From CALKZN01 sp050633785 (GTDB lineage: Bacteria > Pseudomonadota > Gammaproteobacteria > Arenicellales > Arenicellaceae): a stretch of DNA of 64,000 nucleotides. Position 1 is the stretch's first letter. Each line of letters starts with the position of its first letter. Below the pieces are notes generated by a model that worked only from the letters and a program-made list of their open reading frames with translations, was not told the origin of the DNA and did not search any database. The stretch is from contig JBOEHE010000035.1 in the NCBI GenBank assembly GCA_050633785.1, forward strand, positions 74,468 through 138,467, written 5' to 3'. Below, one piece after another: positions 43,042 through 51,759 of the stretch. The translations under genes and the position numbers were made by a program.

Positions 43042-45348
43042 ATGAGCAATGCACCATCAAGGCCCACAAAAGAACAACTCAGCGAATTGCCCAGAGAAGC
43101 GATCAATCTGTATGCGGCTCGGTGTGCTTTGCGAGCATTGCCCTTATTAGTGCATCCAAGATATAAATTAGATTATTGGGAAGAGAGTCAACAAGCTGGT
43201 CATTTAAGAACTTGTTTGAATGCAGCATTGATAGGGGTTGTTTCAGATGCTCAAAATAAAAAAGCAGCGGAAGTAGCTGCTGAAGCTGCCGAAACCGCAG
43301 CTAAACTAGCTACTAATGACATTGCGCATGCAGCAATGTCTGCTGCTTGGGTTGCTAATACAGTTGCAGCTTTGGACAATACTACTAGTATTGATGCTGC
43401 GGTAAAAGCGGTTATTTCAGCTAGTGATGCTGCTATAAGTGATTCAACCACTGATGTTGAGACAATATATGCGGCTGTTGAAGATTACGAGTTTCTAAAG
43501 TTAGGTAGATCAAAGGCAGTAAAAACAGCCCCACTTTGGAATGGTGGGTCATATTTTAAGAAGAAAATTGCTTTATGGGTTAAAACTCTAGAATTTCATC
43601 AGTTATCTGATTATGGACGACTCTATAATAATCTGCTACGCGGAAATGAAAAGTCCTCTGAAGAGGCTGAACATCTTTTTCAGCGATGGTGGTCTGAACA
43701 GGATAAAATAGACGATGTACAGGAAGATAGTGACCAGGCTAGTAGTTCTAAAGTAAATAATTCGCAAAGTGATAGTAACCCAGAGGAACCAGTGCTGGAA
43801 ATATTGTTGCATATTGCCACGGCACAATCTGAAAAACCAAGCGCAGAAGACCATCTAGGGCGCCAGCATTTGGTTGCTGCTTTACAGCAGATACTGACCC
43901 AGGCTGACGACAGTGATCCGATCACAATCGGTTTGTTGGGTGATTGGGGCGCGGGTAAAACTTCAGTGCTGAAACAGCTTGAAACATCATTGGATAATAG
44001 TGAAAGTGTTGAATACACGGTTCAGCAATTCAATGCTTGGTCTTATGAGCATACCGATGATATTCAGGCAGGTGTTGCGCAGGAAGCGGTTGAAGGGTTG
44101 ACAAAAGGCCTTGGTGTGGTTAATAAGCTGAAGCTGGCTTGGAAATTAAATCACACAACAAACCCTGTGCGGTTTTATTTTAATAGTGCTGCTTTTATAG
44201 CGTGGATATTGCTGGCAGGTGGAGTGGCAGTATCCGGCAAGGTCAATCTGGTTCTCAGTCTTGGCGTTGGTTTTGCTTTTTCTTGCTGGACGTTTTATCG
44301 TTTGATTCGGCCCCTGTTTGCCAGCACTTTTGCCAGTGAGTTATTGACCTATTTGAACCTACCGAATTATTCCAGCGCACTGGGTCAGCTGCCTGTCTAT
44401 CAGGAGCAGATTGAACAGTTGGCCAGGCTGCGTTTGAATAAGAATAAACGCTTGTTATTTGTGGTGGATGATCTGGACCGTTGTTCCACCGAGGGTATCA
44501 TTAAGGTGTTTGAAGCCATTCGTCTGGTGATGGAATTGGAGCATGTCGCGGTGATTATTGCGATTGACCATCGCATTGCTCTGGCAGCGCTGGCGCATCA
44601 GTATCGACATATGGCGGATGACAGTGGTGAGTTGGTGGGCAATAAATATCAGATTGCTCGTGACTATTTGGGCAAAATTATTCATCTGCCGGTGAGATTG
44701 CACACACCGCTCAGAAATGAGGTGAATGACTATATTGATGTTCTGTTTGAGCCATACTTGTTATCTGATCCGCAGCATGATCCAGAGGGCAGTAAAGTGT
44801 TTGATGAGACAGGCATTTCAAAGGCTGATAAGTCTTCCGAACCCTCTGTGCAGGCGGCTGATAAAGAGCCTCAAGGTACCTTATCGATGCCAGTAGCCGA
44901 GATAGAGCAGCAACGACCAACAGAGCTGCAACCTGATGAGAACGCATTGCCGCAAGAGGCCAGCATCCATCATTCAACAGCCGAAAAAGAACTGTTTGCT
45001 GAATTGTGCGATGTGTTCGCTTTTACCAATCCACGCCAGCTCAAGCGTATGCAAAACAGCTATCGCCTGATTCGTTCTATTTTCAAAGAACATGAGGACA
45101 CTAATTTGCGCACTATGGTTGCCCTATTTGCCGGTGAATATGAAGAGGAAAGTAACAAGGGTTATAAGGCCTCCAATGAACGGTTACGCAGCTATGCAGG
45201 CCGTAGTGAGCTTATTCCATGGTTTGTTGATCCAACAGAGGAAACATCAAGGGAAGTAGAGCTTATTAACAACCGAGTGCAGGCGTTTGTGCTGCCTTCG
45301 ATGAGACCGTCTGAAAAGGTGTTGGAAAACAACTCGGCAGTTGATTAA
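43042..45348 (+). CDS. KAP-family P-loop NTPase, membrane-associated
   Basis: The ATG at 43042, preceded by AAGGA at seven bases, gives 768 residues; an ATG at 43021 lacks such a site. The N-terminal 230 residues include an Ala-rich helical stretch (AAEVAAEAAETAAKLA, about 75-150). The KAP domain follows, with Walker A GLLGDWGAGKTSVLKQ near 298. Two membrane segments (FIAWILLAGGVAV, LVLSLGVGFAFSCWTFY) are inserted between Walker A and Walker B, the hallmark of this family. Walker B is LLFVVDDLDRCS near 472. KAP proteins are known from phage exclusion (PifA) and accessory islands. Here it stands alone after waaA. Confidence 0.88.
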   Translation: MSNAPSRPTKEQLSELPREAINLYAARCALRALPLLVHPRYKLDYWEESQQAGHLRTCLNAALIGVVSDAQNKKAAEVAAEAAETAAKLATNDIAHAAMSAAWVANTVAALDNTTSIDAAVKAVISASDAAISDSTTDVETIYAAVEDYEFLKLGRSKAVKTAPLWNGGSYFKKKIALWVKTLEFHQLSDYGRLYNNLLRGNEKSSEEAEHLFQRWWSEQDKIDDVQEDSDQASSSKVNNSQSDSNPEEPVLEILLHIATAQSEKPSAEDHLGRQHLVAALQQILTQADDSDPITIGLLGDWGAGKTSVLKQLETSLDNSESVEYTVQQFNAWSYEHTDDIQAGVAQEAVEGLTKGLGVVNKLKLAWKLNHTTNPVRFYFNSAAFIAWILLAGGVAVSGKVNLVLSLGVGFAFSCWTFYRLIRPLFASTFASELLTYLNLPNYSSALGQLPVYQEQIEQLARLRLNKNKRLLFVVDDLDRCSTEGIIKVFEAIRLVMELEHVAVIIAIDHRIALAALAHQYRHMADDSGELVGNKYQIARDYLGKIIHLPVRLHTPLRNEVNDYIDVLFEPYLLSDPQHDPEGSKVFDETGISKADKSSEPSVQAADKEPQGTLSMPVAEIEQQRPTELQPDENALPQEASIHHSTAEKELFAELCDVFAFTNPRQLKRMQNSYRLIRSIFKEHEDTNLRTMVALFAGEYEEESNKGYKASNERLRSYAGRSELIPWFVDPTEETSREVELINNRVQAFVLPSMRPSEKVLENNSAVD

Positions 45349-45356
45349 ACCAAGCT

Positions 45357-45400
45357 GAGGGACGAGACTCACTATGTTGGTTGATACGCCATCGTCCCTC
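45357..45400. terminator. Inverted repeat between convergent genes, possible terminator
   Basis: GAGGGACGA (45357-45365) and TCGTCCCTC (45392-45400) form a perfect 9-bp stem with a 26-base loop between the KAP gene and the opposing hydrolase gene. No T run follows, so the terminator call is tentative. Confidence 0.4.
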
Positions 45401-45406
45401 GGTGTA

Positions 45407-46417
45407 TTAATGGGATGCCGCTATACCACGCGCTGACAGGAAGTTGCGGATTTTTTCAGCGATCAACGCCCCATCTTCCTCCAGAGCAAAGTGACCGGTG
45501 TCGAGTAAATTGAAGTCGAGGTCTTTGACGTCTTTGCGAAACCCTTCGGCACCACTGGCTGGGAAAAAGGCATCGTTTTTGCCCCAGACGACCAATACCG
45601 GTGGCTGTTTCTCACGCAGGTATTGTTGCCAAGCCGGATACAGTTTTACGTTGTTCTGGTAGTCATAAAACAAGGCCAGTTGGACCTGATGCTGTCCCGA
45701 GCGGGATATCTTCATAAAATCCAGATTCCAGTTTTCGGGTGCAATGCCCTCAGGGTTGCGGGTTCCATGGGTGTATTGCCATTTCATGGCTGGGAGGCTG
45801 TAGACATTATCAATGATGGTTTGTTCCAGCTCAGGCGATTTCTGGTTCCAATATTGCAAAATGGGCGCCCAGGTTTCCTTGTTGATGCCTTGCTCATAAG
45901 CATTGCCGTTCTGGGTTATGATGGATTGCACTCGCTCAGGGTGAGCGTTGGCAATGCGCATGCCCACGGGTGCACCATAGTCTTGAATATAGAGTGAATA
46001 CTTCTCAACGCCTCGTTGTTCAAGGAATGTGTTGACGGTTCTGGCTATATTATCAAATGTGTATTCATAGTCATTCGGCGTTGGAAATGAACTTTCACCA
46101 AAGCCAGGGTAGTCTGGAGCCAATAGATAATAGTCATTGCTGAGCTCATTGATCAAATTGCGATACATATGCGATGAACTCGGAAAGCCATGCAACAGCA
46201 CCAATGCCGGGTTTTCCGGGTTGCCTGCTTCGCGATAGAAAATGTTTATATCATCGACAGCCTCGTAGCCATAACGTGTCTGGTTTGAACTGTTTCTGGC
46301 TGTTGAGTTGTTTGCCTCAGCACTGCTTGAGATCAATGGATTGCCAGCCAATGAAATAAATGTCAGGCTGCTTGCCAGAGATAAAAATGTTCGTCTGTTG
46401 AAATGATTTGCCAACAT
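45407..46417 (-). CDS. Tat-exported alpha/beta hydrolase (haloalkane dehalogenase/epoxide hydrolase-like)
   Basis: The 336-residue protein begins MLANHFNRRTFLSLASS, a twin-arginine signal, with a hydrophobic core and cleavage near residue 35. The fold is alpha/beta hydrolase: LVLLHGFPSSSHMYRNLI (oxyanion HGFP), YSLIQDYGAP-like YIQDYGAPVGMR with an aspartate nucleophile near 145, and LLDTGHFALEEDG with the catalytic His near 309. An Asp nucleophile fits epoxide hydrolases and dehalogenases rather than esterases. GAGGAAAC precedes the start. It is divergent from a TetR gene with two TetR-type operators between them. Confidence 0.88.
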   Translation of the reverse strand: MLANHFNRRTFLSLASSLTFISLAGNPLISSSAEANNSTARNSSNQTRYGYEAVDDINIFYREAGNPENPALVLLHGFPSSSHMYRNLINELSNDYYLLAPDYPGFGESSFPTPNDYEYTFDNIARTVNTFLEQRGVEKYSLYIQDYGAPVGMRIANAHPERVQSIITQNGNAYEQGINKETWAPILQYWNQKSPELEQTIIDNVYSLPAMKWQYTHGTRNPEGIAPENWNLDFMKISRSGQHQVQLALFYDYQNNVKLYPAWQQYLREKQPPVLVVWGKNDAFFPASGAEGFRKDVKDLDFNLLDTGHFALEEDGALIAEKIRNFLSARGIAASH

Positions 46418-46443
46418 AATAGTTTCCTCAAATAATGTTTAAT

Positions 46444-46461
46444 TTACCGATCGTTCGGTAA
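46444..46461. promoter_or_regulatory. TetR-type operator, copy 1
   Basis: TTACCGATCGTTCGGTAA is an 18-base inverted repeat with 7-bp arms around TCGT. It lies 27 bases upstream of the hydrolase start. Confidence 0.82.
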
Positions 46462-46504
46462 ATATTATGATGGGAGAAGTGTTTGCAATTGTCAATCATT
46501 TATT

Positions 46505-46522
46505 TTACCGTATGTTCGGTAA
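46505..46522. promoter_or_regulatory. TetR-type operator, copy 2
   Basis: TTACCGTATGTTCGGTAA repeats the first site with identical outer arms. It starts 61 bases away, close to six helical turns, and lies 29 bases before the TetR start. Confidence 0.82.
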
Positions 46523-46550
46523 TGTTGGAAAAACACGTAAGGCAGATAAT

Positions 46551-47114
46551 ATGGGCAGACAGGTACTGGTTTCTGATAATGATCTAACGCAGAAACTGAC
46601 TCAAGTTTTTCGCGAATCCGGTTTTGATGGCACATCGCTGGCTGCACTGGCTGAGGCCAGCGGCTTGAAAAAGGCGAGTCTTTATCATCGGTTTCCAGGT
46701 GGAAAGGAGCAAATGGCAAGTGAGGTGCTAAGCGCCACAGGTCATAGTTTGTCTGAACGTATGTCACTTATCTTGCAAGGTGATGATACGCCACACCAAC
46801 GTGTCGACATGGTTGCACAAATGCTCAATGAGTTTTATTCAGAAGGTAATCAGGCCTGTTTATTAAATGTGCTGTCTTCCAGTCATGTCAGTCAGGGGGC
46901 TATTGAAGCAGAGATCAAGTTAATTTTTCAGACCTTAATTGCTGGCATTCAACAGCTGATAGAAGATGCCGGTTTTGAAGCGGAGCTTGCGCATATGCGC
47001 GCCCAGAGAGCCGTTATGCTGTTGCAGGGCAGCCTTGTTTTGTCTCGAGGAATGGGCAGCACGCGCCCATTTAAGGATTTTCTTAAAACCCTGCCTGATG
47101 AACTTTTAGGTTGA
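46551..47114 (+). CDS. TetR-family transcriptional repressor
   Basis: From ATG 46551 (AAGG upstream) the protein has 187 residues; the open frame back to 46467 runs through both operators and is not used. The N-terminal helix-turn-helix reads FRESGFDGTSLAALAEASGLKKASLYHRFPGGKEQM, with a TetR_C-type ligand domain after it (KEQMASEVL, LLQGSLVLSRGMG). It probably represses the divergent Tat hydrolase gene and itself through the two sites. The effector is unknown. Confidence 0.92.
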   Translation: MGRQVLVSDNDLTQKLTQVFRESGFDGTSLAALAEASGLKKASLYHRFPGGKEQMASEVLSATGHSLSERMSLILQGDDTPHQRVDMVAQMLNEFYSEGNQACLLNVLSSSHVSQGAIEAEIKLIFQTLIAGIQQLIEDAGFEAELAHMRAQRAVMLLQGSLVLSRGMGSTRPFKDFLKTLPDELLG

Positions 47115-47263
47115 TTTTTATTTTTTCAGTCAGTTAGCCCAGGGCCTGTTGGGTTTAACAGAGTTCTTGGAGTGTTAAGCCGAATATGCTGCAAATTTTG
47201 AATTTGACAAGGCAAATGCGATAAAGTTAACACAACACTACGTTACAAGGGTAAGTTCATAAC

Positions 47264-47878
47264 GTGACAGACTATAAAACAATTTCCGTCTACGATTCGC
47301 TGGTTGACGATTATGTGGATATCACTGACAAGGAACCAGAAGACACAATATTGCTGGATTTTATTGCCCAACTCAAGCCGGATGACTATGTGCTTGATTT
47401 GGGTTGTGGGCCAGCTCAATCTTCTGCATTGATGCGTGAACGTGGTCTGCGGGTTGATCCTGTGGATGCATCTGCTGAAATGGTCGAGGTGGCAAATGCC
47501 CGTTATGACATTGGGGCACGTCAAGCCTTGTTTGAGCAGATAAACACCAGTAATACTTATGAGGGTGTCTGGGCTAATTATAGTCTGCTGCATGCTGCAC
47601 CCGAGGATTTTGCTGATATTTTACAAGCCTTGCATCGGGCTTTGAAGCCAGGCGGTATTTTTCATCTATGTATGAAGGTTGGCAGTGGTTCGATGCGCGA
47701 TAAATTTGGTCGTTTTTACAGTTATTACACGCAGGCAGAGCTATGCACTTATCTGGAAGATGCTGGCTTTGTTGTTGGGGCTATTGAGCTGGGCGAAACT
47801 CATGGGTTAGCCGGTTCTATGGAGCCTTGGATTGCAATAAGCAGCTCTCCAGCACTTAGTTATAAACTAAGTTATTGA
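47264..47878 (+). CDS. Class I SAM-dependent methyltransferase
   Basis: The 204-residue protein starts with GTG at 47264 (AAGGG upstream). Motif I is VLDLGCGPAQSS near residue 43 and motif II is VDPVDASAEMVEVA near 61. ANYSLLHAAPEDFADILQALHRALKPGGIFHLCMK gives the post-motif pattern of small-molecule methyltransferases. The substrate is unknown. It lies 149 bases after the TetR gene on the same strand. Confidence 0.86.
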   Translation: MTDYKTISVYDSLVDDYVDITDKEPEDTILLDFIAQLKPDDYVLDLGCGPAQSSALMRERGLRVDPVDASAEMVEVANARYDIGARQALFEQINTSNTYEGVWANYSLLHAAPEDFADILQALHRALKPGGIFHLCMKVGSGSMRDKFGRFYSYYTQAELCTYLEDAGFVVGAIELGETHGLAGSMEPWIAISSSPALSYKLSY

Positions 47879-47909
47879 AGCGCTGAAGGAAGCGTTATTT
47901 TCGGAATGA

Positions 47910-47938
47910 TTAGCAAAAATTAGATTTTTTACTATACT
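47910..47938 (+). promoter_or_regulatory. Predicted sigma-70 promoter of the double-rhodanese gene
   Basis: TTAGCA (47910-47915), 17 bases and TATACT (47933-47938) precede the ATG at 47968 by 30 bases. Confidence 0.5.
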
Positions 47939-47967
47939 CGTGTTGGGTGTCATAAAGTAGGAAGTGT

Positions 47968-48750
47968 ATGAAAATAATAATAATAATCTTGTGTCTGTCA
48001 TTAAATGCTGCCGCATTTTCCCAAGAAACTCAATTCCCTCTCAGAGCGCAGTACCCTGATGTTCCTGTCGTGGAACGTGCAACTTTGTATGATCATTATA
48101 CGAACGATTCAGCCATCATCGTTGATGTCAGGTCGGGTTATGAATTCAATGTATTGCGCATCAAAAATGCACAACATATCTCGGTGACTAATCAGGGATT
48201 TATTCCCAGTCTGAAGAAACTTCGACAGGAAAGTTCTTTGCCTATCATTTTTTATTGCAATGGGATCACTTGTGCGAAATCCTATAAAGCCAGCAAAAAG
48301 GCGCTGGAAGGAGGTATCAGCAATGTGTTTACCTTTGATCTGGGTATTTTTGGTTGGACAAAAGCCTATCCGGATGCGGCGGAGTTATTGGGTGAAAGCC
48401 CGGTGCCGCAGGACAAGTTGATTAGCAAGGCTGATTTGGAAGCGCGTATGTTGCCTCCTGCTGAGTTTGAAGCCAAGCTTAAAAGAACGTCCAGCAAAGA
48501 AATGCTGGTGCTGGATCTTCGAGAACCTTTCCAACGCAAAGACAAAATTCTTGAAACCTATACCCGGGCAATCACCACCAGCAGAATTGATGCAGCTCTG
48601 AAGCTGGCAAAAGTGAATAATAAGACGTTGTTTATTTATGATGCCGTTGGCAAGCAGGTGCGTTGGGTACAATACGCCATTGAAAAGAGTGGTTATAACG
48701 ATTATTACTTTATGAAAGGTGGGGTTAAGGCTTATATGGGCAAAATATAG
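47968..48750 (+). CDS. Exported tandem rhodanese-domain protein
   Basis: The 260-residue protein has a signal peptide (MKIIIIILCLSLNAAAFS). The first rhodanese domain (about 30-140) has VDVRSGYEFNVLRIKNAQHI and the active loop FYCNGITCAKSYKA, with the catalytic Cys in YCNGITC. The second (about 165-260) has LDLREPFQ, but its loop reads FIYDAVGKQVRW, with Asp in place of Cys, so it is probably inactive. Sulfur transfer or oxyanion sensing in the periplasm is likely, but the partner is unknown. AGGAAG precedes the ATG. Confidence 0.88.
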   Translation: MKIIIIILCLSLNAAAFSQETQFPLRAQYPDVPVVERATLYDHYTNDSAIIVDVRSGYEFNVLRIKNAQHISVTNQGFIPSLKKLRQESSLPIIFYCNGITCAKSYKASKKALEGGISNVFTFDLGIFGWTKAYPDAAELLGESPVPQDKLISKADLEARMLPPAEFEAKLKRTSSKEMLVLDLREPFQRKDKILETYTRAITTSRIDAALKLAKVNNKTLFIYDAVGKQVRWVQYAIEKSGYNDYYFMKGGVKAYMGKI

Positions 48751-48809
48751 TCCGTCCTGAACCCAGTATCTCAGCTTTTAAAGCAGTCTGTTTTCGTGAT
48801 TGTCTTCGC

Positions 48810-49412
48810 TTATTTTACAGCGGTCAGCAAAAAAACAGGATAATTACCCTGCGGTTTATGTACTGTGCTTACAGTGGTGATTTCAATATTTTTGAACCCT
48901 GCATTACTTGCCAGTTCGCTTAGCTTTTCCTGGTCAAAACCAAAATGGAAAACACCGGTGTCTTCACTGTGAAAGTTGCCATCTTCTTTGTCCAGGTCCG
49001 CTATGACTAAAAAGCTTCCTTCATTGAGCAAGGAATAAAATTTGCTGAAAATAGCATCAGTATCATCAATATGATGCAGCGTCATCGAGGAGATGATGCC
49101 ATCGAACGTTCTGTTCAGCTCGGTTGTGGATAGATCCATTTCAATGATTTCCAGGTCGCATTGTAAGGAGTCCTTTTTGCTGGCTAGTTGTTGATTCATC
49201 GATGTCGAGATATCTACTGCGGTGATTTTCTTGACCTTAGGAGCTATCTTTTCCAACAACAAGCCGGTTCCTGAGCCAAAATCCATGATTTGCATATGCT
49301 CTTTGAATGTGATTTTGTCCAACATTGCATTGGCAATATTGTCAACATTGGTCACTCGTTCTTTGTTTTGTTCATAGTTTCCTGCTTTATGCTGGAAGAA
49401 GTCATTGCTCAT
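48810..49412 (-). CDS. Class I SAM-dependent methyltransferase
   Basis: The 200-residue enzyme has motif I IMDFGSGTGLLLEKIAP near 42-58, TAVDISTSMNQQLASK near 64, and FDGIISSMTLHHIDD near 106, like UbiE-type methyltransferases of unknown substrate. It ends convergently with the rhodanese gene. It is distinct from the methyltransferase at 47264 and shares only the fold. Confidence 0.87.
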   Translation of the reverse strand: MSNDFFQHKAGNYEQNKERVTNVDNIANAMLDKITFKEHMQIMDFGSGTGLLLEKIAPKVKKITAVDISTSMNQQLASKKDSLQCDLEIIEMDLSTTELNRTFDGIISSMTLHHIDDTDAIFSKFYSLLNEGSFLVIADLDKEDGNFHSEDTGVFHFGFDQEKLSELASNAGFKNIEITTVSTVHKPQGNYPVFLLTAVK

Positions 49413-49571
49413 TCTGATGCCTCAAGGGAGATTCTGTCGTTTGCTAGTCGCCCTATTTTCACCTGATTGACTGATTTTTAACAAGGCTTTAGTGATTGGT
49501 TTTTATGGCGATACAGCTATACTTTGAGTTCTTCTGATACAAAAATTATAAGATACTGAAAGAATGTGGAT

Positions 49572-50459
49572 ATGAACTATTTAAGTCAATTGTGGACCGA
49601 TGAGCTTATCGAGACCCTGCATTATGCTATCGATGACTGGGGACTGGTGGTAGCAGTGATCATTTTTGGCTTTGAACTATTGCTGTTGTCACTCAGAAAA
49701 AAGGTCAATAAGGGTGTTTGGGGTGATGTTTTTGCAAATTTTATGACTCTTGGGTTCTTTATTGCGATCAACACTTTTTTGATTGGTATCCTGTATGTTT
49801 CCGTCTTCTATTGGGTTTATATCAATTTCAGCATCACCCATCTGTCGACTAATCTGTGGACAGTTCTGGCCTGTATTGTATTGGCTGATATTGCCTACTA
49901 CTGGGAACATCGTTTCGTGCACAGAGTTGGATTTGGCTGGGCAACGCATTCGGTACATCACAGTTCGCCTTATTTTAATATTTCAGTTGCTTATCGCTTT
50001 GGTCCTTTAGATGGCTTGATGCCACTGTTTTTTCATCTCCCTCTGGCTATTTTAGGATTTAATCCCTTGCTAATCTTTTTTGCTGAGATGCTTGTGCAAG
50101 TCTATCAGACATTGCTGCACACTGAGATTGTGCGAAAATTACCCAGGCCCATTGAAGCCATTTTCAATACGCCATCGCATCACAGGGTTCACCACGGTTC
50201 CAACCGGCAGTATATTGATAAGAATTATGCGGGCATTTTTATTATCTGGGATCGTTTGTTCGGCACCTTTGCCAAAGAGCAGGAGAAAGTCATATATGGT
50301 GTGACTAAGCCAATTGAAACCATTAATCCATTTAAGGTGTTTTTTCTGGGTTATGCCCGTTTGCTGCAGAAGATGTTGAAGGCGGGTTCCTTCGCTAATG
50401 CCATAGGCTATTTTTTTCGTCCGCCAGGTTGGGAACCTGATGATAAAGAAGCTTCTTAG
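49572..50459 (+). CDS. Sterol desaturase / fatty acid hydroxylase-family membrane enzyme
   Basis: From ATG 49572 the protein has 295 residues; a GTG at 49566 is also in frame. It has several membrane helices (VVAVIIFGFELLLLSL, FANFMTLGFFIAINTFLIGILYVSVFYW, LWTVLACIVLADIAYYW). The eight-histidine diiron pattern is HRFVH, HSVHHSS near 134, then HTEIVRK and HHRVHHGSN near 197-205. Such enzymes use O2 to hydroxylate or desaturate lipids at the inner membrane. The exact substrate cannot be told. It is a single gene. Confidence 0.9.
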   Translation: MNYLSQLWTDELIETLHYAIDDWGLVVAVIIFGFELLLLSLRKKVNKGVWGDVFANFMTLGFFIAINTFLIGILYVSVFYWVYINFSITHLSTNLWTVLACIVLADIAYYWEHRFVHRVGFGWATHSVHHSSPYFNISVAYRFGPLDGLMPLFFHLPLAILGFNPLLIFFAEMLVQVYQTLLHTEIVRKLPRPIEAIFNTPSHHRVHHGSNRQYIDKNYAGIFIIWDRLFGTFAKEQEKVIYGVTKPIETINPFKVFFLGYARLLQKMLKAGSFANAIGYFFRPPGWEPDDKEAS

Positions 50460-50597
50460 GGCCTGTTCACACTCTAGTTGCATTTATGGCACCTCTCAAA
50501 AGAGGTGTCGATAGCTCATTCAACGCATCCGAAGGTATCGGCAAGTTGTAATTCGATATCGACCTCTTTTGATTTAAACGAATAATGCTTAACCTCC

Positions 50598-50729
50598 CTA
50601 TCTGCGATGGTGATCGTAATTAGCCGAGTCAGTTGTGACATGGTTGGATTCTACTGGCAGGGTTGCGCTACAACCGGCAAGTGTGAAAGCTGCGGCTATT
50701 ATCAGTATTTTCAGGGCTGATATATTCAT
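50598..50729 (-). CDS. 43-residue lipoprotein
   Basis: The reverse strand reads MNISALKILIIAAAFTLAGC, then SATLPVESNHVTTDSANYDHHRR and stop. It has a basic start, a hydrophobic core and a perfect lipobox LAGC with Cys 20. AGAGG sits seven bases before the ATG. The mature peptide would be about 24 residues, ending in a charged, His-rich tail. It is too short for family assignment. Residue 2 after the Cys is Ala, not Asp, so outer-membrane sorting is expected. Confidence 0.65.
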   Translation of the reverse strand: MNISALKILIIAAAFTLAGCSATLPVESNHVTTDSANYDHHRR

Positions 50730-50876
50730 GGTAAAGACCTCTATAAAATGTGCTTAAAAGCAATGATTAATGGTATGTCTGTTTGAAAGGCGGTGTTCTT
50801 TTTTGTCTTTCAAAAGGAGACTCTTTTTCTAACATAAGGGTTTTATGTCGTTACATAACAAGACAGGCTATGGTTG

Positions 50877-50908
50877 AAAATAATTACACAGATCTGTGTA
50901 ATTATTTT
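50877..50908. promoter_or_regulatory. 32-bp perfect palindrome
   Basis: The half-site AAAATAATTACACAGA (50877-50892) is followed at once by its exact reverse complement, ending in a T run. With no loop bases it is better explained as a dimeric operator (core TTACACAGATCTGTGTAA) than as a terminator. It lies between the lipoprotein and the haemoglobin genes. Confidence 0.7.
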
Positions 50909-51274
50909 TTGTATATGAAATGTTTTTAGAAAATTAATGGTGCTTTCGATAAGGAGAATTTCTAATTTTTCTTATTTTTTTCAATATGTTGAGGATTCTA
51001 AGAGAAATATTCTTACTGCTTCCATGATGTTCGATATGTTTTGATAAATAAGCTGTTTTTCTTTGTGCATCGAACAAAAAATGCCCGTGAAAGAGATAAT
51101 TGAAAATATTTGAATAAGCAATTCAAGGTCAAATAAAAGGTCTGTGATGATAGTGGTTGAAATTATTAAAACTTGACTATTTTTTACATGTTTATCAAAC
51201 TATTGCCATTGCCCGAAGTGATTATCAGAGTCAGAAACTCTTGAGACAGACTAGACTATAAGGTGGTTTACATC

Positions 51275-51676
51275 ATGAATAAGGCAACAAACAGGCAAAC
51301 CCTTTATTACAAAATGGGTGGAGAAAGCTCACTCAAAGCATTGGTGGAAACATTCTACGATATCGTAGAAACTGATCCGGATGGAGAGCCTGTGCATGTT
51401 CTGCATTTGCAAGGCTTTGGTGTCAATCATTTGCGTCAGGCGCAATTTGAATTTTTATCGGGTTTTTTCGGTGGGCCACAGCTCTATATCGAAAAAACAG
51501 GGCATTCCAATCTGCGCCTTATGCACGAACATGTTGAGATAGGTGCTGTTGAAAGGGATTCCTGGCTGCTTTGTATGGAAAAAGCCATCGATAAAGTTGG
51601 CTTTGAGGCTGAGATAAAAGATCAGTTGATGCAGGGCTTTACCCGTTCAGCTGAAGTGCTTAAAAATCGTGACTAA
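51275..51676 (+). CDS. Truncated haemoglobin, group II
   Basis: The ATG at 51275 follows AGGTGG by eight bases and gives 133 residues. It shows LYYKMGGESSLKALVETFYDIV, FLSGFFGGPQLYIEKTGHSNLRLMHEHVEIG with the proximal histidine in LRLMHEHVEIG (near 78), and RDSWLLCMEKAID with the conserved Trp. Group II members bind O2 or NO and are linked to oxidative or nitrosative stress. The long AT-rich upstream region and palindrome suggest specific control. Confidence 0.92.
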   Translation: MNKATNRQTLYYKMGGESSLKALVETFYDIVETDPDGEPVHVLHLQGFGVNHLRQAQFEFLSGFFGGPQLYIEKTGHSNLRLMHEHVEIGAVERDSWLLCMEKAIDKVGFEAEIKDQLMQGFTRSAEVLKNRD

Positions 51677-51759
51677 ATTGAAATACTCCAGAACGGTATC
51701 AAGAGGCTTATTCATTTGAATAGAGAACAAAGACTTTGTGTTAGTCGGTGTTTTTCAGG

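Larger units (their letters stand above)
50460..51274. other. Long regulatory intergenic region
   Basis: This 815-base gap holds a small lipoprotein gene on the minus strand (50598-50729), a 32-bp perfect palindrome (50877-50908), alternating ACATAA/TTATGT hairpins (50832-50859) and an AT-rich approach to the haemoglobin gene. A CACCTCT/AGAGGTG hairpin at 50490-50507 follows the hydroxylase gene but lacks a T run. Confidence 0.6.

Noticed and set aside
43250..43470. Ala-rich coding repeats in the KAP protein as a DNA tandem repeat
   Set aside because: The amino-acid bias is clear, but the DNA shows no regular repeat unit.
50490..50507. CACCTCT/AGAGGTG hairpin as terminator of the hydroxylase gene
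   Set aside because: No T run follows on either strand, so it was not listed as a terminator.
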